A DNA stretch of 8,425 nt from positions 1-8,425 of the forward strand of contig JAQVWW010000030.1 of NCBI GenBank assembly GCA_028709505.1, read 5' to 3'. The notes under the pieces are model-generated. The model had not been told where the DNA came from and did not search any database. It worked only from the letters and a program-made list of their open reading frames with translations. The stretch's first letter is position 1. The number at the start of each line of letters is the position of its first letter. Shown in pieces: positions 4,659 to 8,425 of the stretch. A program made the position numbers and the translations under genes. This stretch comes from Eubacteriales bacterium (GTDB lineage: Bacteria > Bacillota > Clostridia > Christensenellales > UMGS416).

Positions 4659-6233
4659 CTATTGCGCCGGATATTCCCCCCATTGCGGCAGCTCGTCGTA
4701 GGTAACGACGTCGTCGCTGTGATAGACATCGTTGATATGCGCCGGCTCATTGTAAACGTCGGATAAGTTGCCGGCCTTATCCACCACATACAGGTCGCAC
4801 CACGTGATGAAGAACGACCAGCGGGCGTTGTCGCCGGCCAGCAGCGCTGGGTCGGGCAGCACGCCGGTTTCGGCCAGGCCGATGATTTTGGTCTGCCGCG
4901 TATAGCCCAGCGCCTTTTCAAAGAGGTGGTAGTGGCTTTCATAATCGCGGGGCTGCGTGTAGACGTCCTCGGCGATGATGTCGACGTAGTCGTCGCCGGG
5001 ATACCATTGGGCGTCCTGCCCATTGTACACCCATATGAGGTTGTGCAGGTGATGGACTTGGGTAAAGCGCTGGTACATCAGCTTCCACAGCTTTTTATAG
5101 TTATCCGCGCCGTAAGCGCCCCACCAGAACCAGCCGCCGCTGCCCTCGTGCAGCGGGCGCCACAGCACCGGGATGTCCTCGTCGGCCAGCCGCTTTAGCT
5201 GCGCGGCGATGGCGTCCATATCCCGCAGCAACAGCGCGTATCCGTTCTCGTCGCTGCCGTTTAGCGCCGCGTCCAGGTCAAACGTCGTCCCTTGGGTATA
5301 AAACCCCCGCCACCAGGGCTGCTCTTGCGTGTCTGTCAGGTCCTTGGGCGCGTTCCAGTGCCAGATGGCGGTGACAATGCCGCCCCGCCTGCCCCACTGC
5401 AGCGCGTAGTCGGTCTGCTTGGTCTGTGCGCCGCGCTCTACGCGGCTGGGCGAGTAGTCCATCAGGTCAAAGCCGATAATGGCGGGATATTTTCCGGTCA
5501 GCCCATAGATGGCCTGTACTTCCGGCGAGTTTATGCCCCTGTCCGACGCGTACTGGCCGGACAGCGTACGCTTGCCATATTCGGCAACCAGATGGCGCAT
5601 CAGCTTTTGAGCGTTTGGCGACGCTTCGGCGTCGCTGAGCGCGCCGTCGACGGCGTAGGCAAAGGGGCTGATGCCCTGGGCTGTGCTTACCCGCAGAGAA
5701 TCCACATAAAACCAGCCCCAGCCGGCGCTGACGGTGACGGTATTATCGCCCTGGTTCAGCCGGGCCTTGATGCCGCTTGGGCCAAAGTCTTCGCCGGCGG
5801 TGTACAGCGCCTCGTAGAACGTCCTGTCGTTGACGGCCACCGTGTTGTAGCTCTCGTCGTCATAGGACGCCGTAGAAAAGCTCAGCTCATACACGCCGGC
5901 GGCGGGTACCGTCACGCAAAACGTCAGGCTGCACCCGGCGTCGTCCCACAGACCCACATATGCGCCGCCGTTTGGATGCGTATAGCGCTCCAGGCCGATG
6001 AGCTGCGCGTCCTCGGCCTCGTACAGCAGGCTTATGCCGCCGGCCGGCGTCGCTGTGGGCGCGGCGGGAGGCGCCGTAACAATCGCCGTCGGCGTGGGGG
6101 TTGGGGCCGGCGGGCATACGGCGCTGCAAGCCGTCAGCGTACCTGCCGCCAACAGCGCCGCAGCGCCGCGTATCCATCTTGCGTAGTCAAAAGCCGACAA
6201 TCCGCGCATCCCTTCAGCAGGCCCGCGCGTCAC
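4659..6233 (-). CDS. Lipoprotein with carbohydrate-binding module and GH26 (beta-mannanase-type) domain
   Basis: GH26 enzymes are retaining glycosidases, mostly endo-beta-1,4-mannanases. Numbering from the GTG at 6233 (524 residues), a hydrophobic signal segment ends in the lipobox LTAC with the lipidated cysteine at 36, so the protein should be anchored on the outer face of the membrane. A Pro/Thr linker (about 41-65) follows. A CBM35/CBM6-like beta-sandwich covers about 68-184, starting YEAEDAQL and ending GWGWFYVDSLRV. The catalytic domain covers about 200-524. The acid/base is Glu363 in RPLHE, the probable nucleophile is Glu455 in GLAETG, and WHW at 291-293 is typical. The GTG overlaps the upstream stop as GTGA but lacks a clear Shine-Dalgarno sequence. 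ATG at 6209 has the GAAGGG (6210-6215) too close, and TTG at 6200 has it nine bases away, so the start is uncertain. Placement between a GGDEF-like gene and wecB suggests a hydrolase acting on a polysaccharide made by this operon. Dietary mannan breakdown is the alternative. Confidence 0.92.
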   Translation of the reverse strand: MTRGPAEGMRGLSAFDYARWIRGAAALLAAGTLTACSAVCPPAPTPTPTAIVTAPPAAPTATPAGGISLLYEAEDAQLIGLERYTHPNGGAYVGLWDDAGCSLTFCVTVPAAGVYELSFSTASYDDESYNTVAVNDRTFYEALYTAGEDFGPSGIKARLNQGDNTVTVSAGWGWFYVDSLRVSTAQGISPFAYAVDGALSDAEASPNAQKLMRHLVAEYGKRTLSGQYASDRGINSPEVQAIYGLTGKYPAIIGFDLMDYSPSRVERGAQTKQTDYALQWGRRGGIVTAIWHWNAPKDLTDTQEQPWWRGFYTQGTTFDLDAALNGSDENGYALLLRDMDAIAAQLKRLADEDIPVLWRPLHEGSGGWFWWGAYGADNYKKLWKLMYQRFTQVHHLHNLIWVYNGQDAQWYPGDDYVDIIAEDVYTQPRDYESHYHLFEKALGYTRQTKIIGLAETGVLPDPALLAGDNARWSFFITWCDLYVVDKAGNLSDVYNEPAHINDVYHSDDVVTYDELPQWGEYPAQ

Positions 6234-7078
6234 ACATCGTACTGCATGGCGTCCCTGGCCGCGCCCAGGATATCCAGCGCTCCCTTGCCGTCGGTGGCAA
6301 AAGCCATGCCCAGGCGCATATCCAGTATCAGCTGGCGCGTGTTGAGGATTTCATTGGTATCAATTTGGGCGATACGCTCTTTTATCCGGTCCTGCACGAT
6401 GGTGCCGCTCTCTTTTTTGGTCAGCATCAGTAGCGCGAACGTGATTTGATCCTCGTCCAGCTGATACAGCTCGTCCTCGGCGCGGGTGGCTTTGCGCACG
6501 GCGTCGACGACCTGCATGATCACTTTGTGCATGCCCTCCCGGCGGGACAGGCTTTCGATTTCCCGCTGGTATTTAAAGCGGATGACCAGCACGCCAAAGT
6601 CGATGTCGTAGCGCCGGGCGATACTCATGTAAATATTGGCGTCGTTTTCAAAAGCGCGCAGATTTTTTAGCTTTGTCTCCTCATTGAGCGTAGACGTAGC
6701 CACCAGCTTATCGCCCAGGCTGTTCACCTCGCTCTGCAGCCGGGCGGTGGACATGGTAAACAGCGAAAACGCCGTGGTCAGCGCCGGCGCCATCCCCACC
6801 CAGAAGTATACATAGGGGCGGATAATGGTGCCTTTGGTCATGCTCTGCACAATCACATACGTGATATAGCCAAGTATCAGCGTGGTATTGATGATAAGCC
6901 CGGTGGTCAGGTTGGTAAAGTACGTCACCAGCACGATGAGGAATACCACCGTGGCGATAAGGAAGTTATCCAGCAGGTACTCTTCCTGATAGATTAGGAA
7001 GATGAAGTAGACGAACATCAGCACCAGCAGTAGGATGAAGCTTAAATCCGTCTGCAGATTTTTTCTTACCTTTTTCAT
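6230..7078 (-). CDS. Four-helix membrane protein with degenerate GGDEF domain, probable cyclic-di-GMP receptor
   Basis: Four hydrophobic segments (about 12-30, 37-54, 57-77 and 88-108) are followed by a short linker (about 110-130) and a GGDEF-like domain (about 131-282). Active diguanylate cyclases carry GG(D/E)EF. Here the position holds DEDQI (208-212), so catalysis is not expected. An inhibitory-site motif RAED (199-202) is kept exactly five residues before it, the canonical RxxD arrangement that binds cyclic-di-GMP. The equivalent of the usual LTGLxNRRxF entry is EETKLKNLRAF (133-143). The layout resembles degenerate GGDEF receptors of exopolysaccharide systems, such as Listeria PssE and Pseudomonas PelD. 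The ATG at 7078 overlaps the BcsB-like stop by one base. The Shine-Dalgarno AGGAGGG (7086-7092) lies inside that gene, formed by its final Arg-Arg codons. The role as a receptor that switches on the neighbouring synthase is inferred from motif and context. Confidence 0.85.
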   Translation of the reverse strand: MKKVRKNLQTDLSFILLLVLMFVYFIFLIYQEEYLLDNFLIATVVFLIVLVTYFTNLTTGLIINTTLILGYITYVIVQSMTKGTIIRPYVYFWVGMAPALTTAFSLFTMSTARLQSEVNSLGDKLVATSTLNEETKLKNLRAFENDANIYMSIARRYDIDFGVLVIRFKYQREIESLSRREGMHKVIMQVVDAVRKATRAEDELYQLDEDQITFALLMLTKKESGTIVQDRIKERIAQIDTNEILNTRQLILDMRLGMAFATDGKGALDILGAARDAMQYDV

Positions 7079-8425
7079 TATTCTTCCCTCCTATACCGGA
7101 TGACCAGCAGCACAACGCCCGCCAGCACGATGGCGACGACAGCGCCAGTCACGTAGATGAGGTTCCTCACGTCGGTCCGCTGGGCGATACCCTGGGCCGG
7201 CTGTTCCTGCTTGGCATTATCCTGCTTGAAGCGATACGGATAGATATCGTCGCCGTCGGCCACAAAGCCGTCGCCGTACAGCGCCCACAGCTTGGTGCTG
7301 TCGCCAAAGTAGGCCATCGCGTTGCCCAAATCTTTTTCATGGGCGGCGGACAGCACCAGCACCGCGTTGCGCACGCCGGAATAGGGCGATTCGACCAGCT
7401 GCGCGCTGGCCAGCGTGGCGCCGTAGGTCTTTTCAATGAGCAACTTTTCATTGGATACGAAGCCGCTGCCGTCTTGTTCGAAGCGGAAAAACAGCTTATC
7501 GTTTAAGCTGGCGATGAACGGGTTATCGGCATAGGTGCCCATGGCGATGATGTTCTTGCCGCCCAGTTCGCCGGGATGAGAGGCGCGCACCACAGCAAAC
7601 TCGCCGGTGTTGTACTTTAAAAACTGTCCCAGCGTCAGCATAAATTCGCCCAGCAGCGTTAAGTCGATGTTGTTGTTGCCGTCGGGCAGTACCATCGCAA
7701 GGTTGTTAAACTCGCCGCCGCTGATGAACGGATACGGGTAGTTTTCGAACAGATAGTAGGGTACTTCCACCGAATTGAGTTTGAGCGTCGACTCGGGCGC
7801 CACATAGGCCCAGGGCGTCTCGCTCTGGCGCAGCGTACACCACAGGTCTTTGATTTCCAGATCGAAGGCCACCGTCAGCGTAAAGCTGCCGGTCACGTTG
7901 ATATCGGTGGGGATGTCCAGCACCAGCGTATCGTCGTCGGCCTTGGCCAGCGAAAGCTTGCGGCTGCCCACCGGCACGTCGTTGACGTACACCGACACCA
8001 GCGAACGGTCAAAGTCCAGGTTCTGCGCGTAGCGGAACCTCAGTTCCAGCTGGCTGCCGTAGGCCAACTGGCGGTTGTCGGCAAAGTCGATGAAATAGTC
8101 CACCGTCTGCCTAAACGCGCCGTCCAGATAGGTGCCGGTCTTGGTAAGCGGCGTATACTGGGCCACGCCTTCTTTGCGGGCAAAGACGTCCTCGTCCTTG
8201 CCGATGTGTTTGCGGGAGCCTTTGAGCTGGTGCATGGTAACGGCGCTGGACAGCTCTGCCGCCGCCTTTTTAAGGCCGGCGCCGTCGTCGGCCGTCACCA
8301 CCAGCACGTTGGGCGTACCCGGCACCAGCGCCAGCGTGGCCGCCGCGGCGTCGTTATGCTGGGCCTGGGTTTTGAGCGTCCCGGGCAGATGGCCGGGCTT
8401 GGCAATGTAGATGACGTACTTTTTA
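7078..8425 (-). CDS. BcsB-like exopolysaccharide synthase accessory subunit, C-terminal part (cut by window edge)
   Basis: BcsB proteins are membrane-anchored extracytoplasmic partners of the processive glycosyltransferase BcsA and guide the emerging glucan. About 448 residues are visible. The frame is open past 8425, so the GTG near 8325 is internal and the true start lies outside. The segment NVLVVTADDGAGLKKAAAEL fits the Rossmann-like subdomain of BcsB. It is followed by a beta-sandwich with LELRFRYAQNLDFDRSLVSV and YVNDVPVGSRKL, then a second alpha/beta part with YPYPFISGGEFNNLAMVLPD. A single C-terminal membrane helix (IYVTGAVVAIVLAGVVLLVI) and the short basic tail RYRREE finish it, as in the BcsB anchor helix. 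Cellulose itself need not be the product, because the neighbours are a UDP-GlcNAc 2-epimerase and a mannanase-type hydrolase. The family call is likely on overall pattern. A PssA/PssB-type or other synthase-associated protein is the alternative name. Confidence 0.75.
   Translation of the reverse strand, partial: KKYVIYIAKPGHLPGTLKTQAQHNDAAAATLALVPGTPNVLVVTADDGAGLKKAAAELSSAVTMHQLKGSRKHIGKDEDVFARKEGVAQYTPLTKTGTYLDGAFRQTVDYFIDFADNRQLAYGSQLELRFRYAQNLDFDRSLVSVYVNDVPVGSRKLSLAKADDDTLVLDIPTDINVTGSFTLTVAFDLEIKDLWCTLRQSETPWAYVAPESTLKLNSVEVPYYLFENYPYPFISGGEFNNLAMVLPDGNNNIDLTLLGEFMLTLGQFLKYNTGEFAVVRASHPGELGGKNIIAMGTYADNPFIASLNDKLFFRFEQDGSGFVSNEKLLIEKTYGATLASAQLVESPYSGVRNAVLVLSAAHEKDLGNAMAYFGDSTKLWALYGDGFVADGDDIYPYRFKQDNAKQEQPAQGIAQRTDVRNLIYVTGAVVAIVLAGVVLLVIRYRREE

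Noticed and set aside
3526..4683. wecB starting at ATG 4683, 20 codons upstream
   Set aside because: The extra residues are not part of the family, would overlap the end of the GH26 gene, and have no ribosome binding site. ATG 4623 has a strong one and gives the standard N-terminus.
5292..6449. Plus-strand open frame of 385 codons opposite the GH26 and GGDEF genes
   Set aside because: It crosses two overlapping, well-supported minus-strand genes, is rich in Arg, Gly and Val, and has no domain signature.

Overview
This window looks like a chromosomal segment of a GC-rich Gram-positive bacterium, most likely in the Clostridia. The evidence is strong AGGAGG-type ribosome binding sites, two sigma-A-type promoters with 17-base spacers, a lipoprotein with a lipobox, Thr/Pro-rich surface linkers, and a SpoIIIE/FtsK-type membrane domain. 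The lineage is inferred from these features and not proven. All eight genes I can support lie on the minus strand, so transcription runs from high to low coordinates. No RNA gene, CRISPR array, insertion sequence or phage gene was seen.

Region 1 (8425 down to 3526) is a tight four-gene run: a BcsB-like exopolysaccharide synthase accessory subunit (cut by the window edge), a four-helix membrane protein with a degenerate GGDEF domain, a lipoprotein carrying a carbohydrate-binding module and a GH26 mannanase-type catalytic domain, and a non-hydrolysing UDP-GlcNAc 2-epimerase (wecB/mnaA). The first three genes overlap by 1 and 4 bases, and the fourth follows after 35 bases. The GGDEF protein has lost the GGDEF catalytic motif but keeps an RxxD inhibitory-site motif at the canonical five-residue spacing. 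It therefore looks like a cyclic-di-GMP receptor rather than a diguanylate cyclase. Together the genes suggest a cyclic-di-GMP-controlled, synthase-dependent exopolysaccharide, possibly built from beta-linked N-acetylmannosamine. That would be a clostridial counterpart of the Listeria Pss system, with a GH26 enzyme in the role of the dedicated hydrolase. The polymerase itself must lie beyond 8425.

Region 2 (3525 to 3290) is intergenic. It holds a hairpin that probably ends the polysaccharide operon, and directly next to it a promoter for the next operon.

Region 3 (3289 to 989) is a second operon: a winged-helix protein resembling the AlkZ-related family, an unrecognised single-pass membrane protein ending in a 15-base tandem repeat that encodes TPAAP units, and a DusB-type tRNA-dihydrouridine synthase that appears to be translated by coupling to the gene before it.

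Region 4 (988 to 1) has a strong hairpin terminator and an overlapping sigma-A promoter. A short leader with two palindromes follows, and then the N-terminal 285 residues of an FtsK/SpoIIIE DNA translocase that runs off the left edge.
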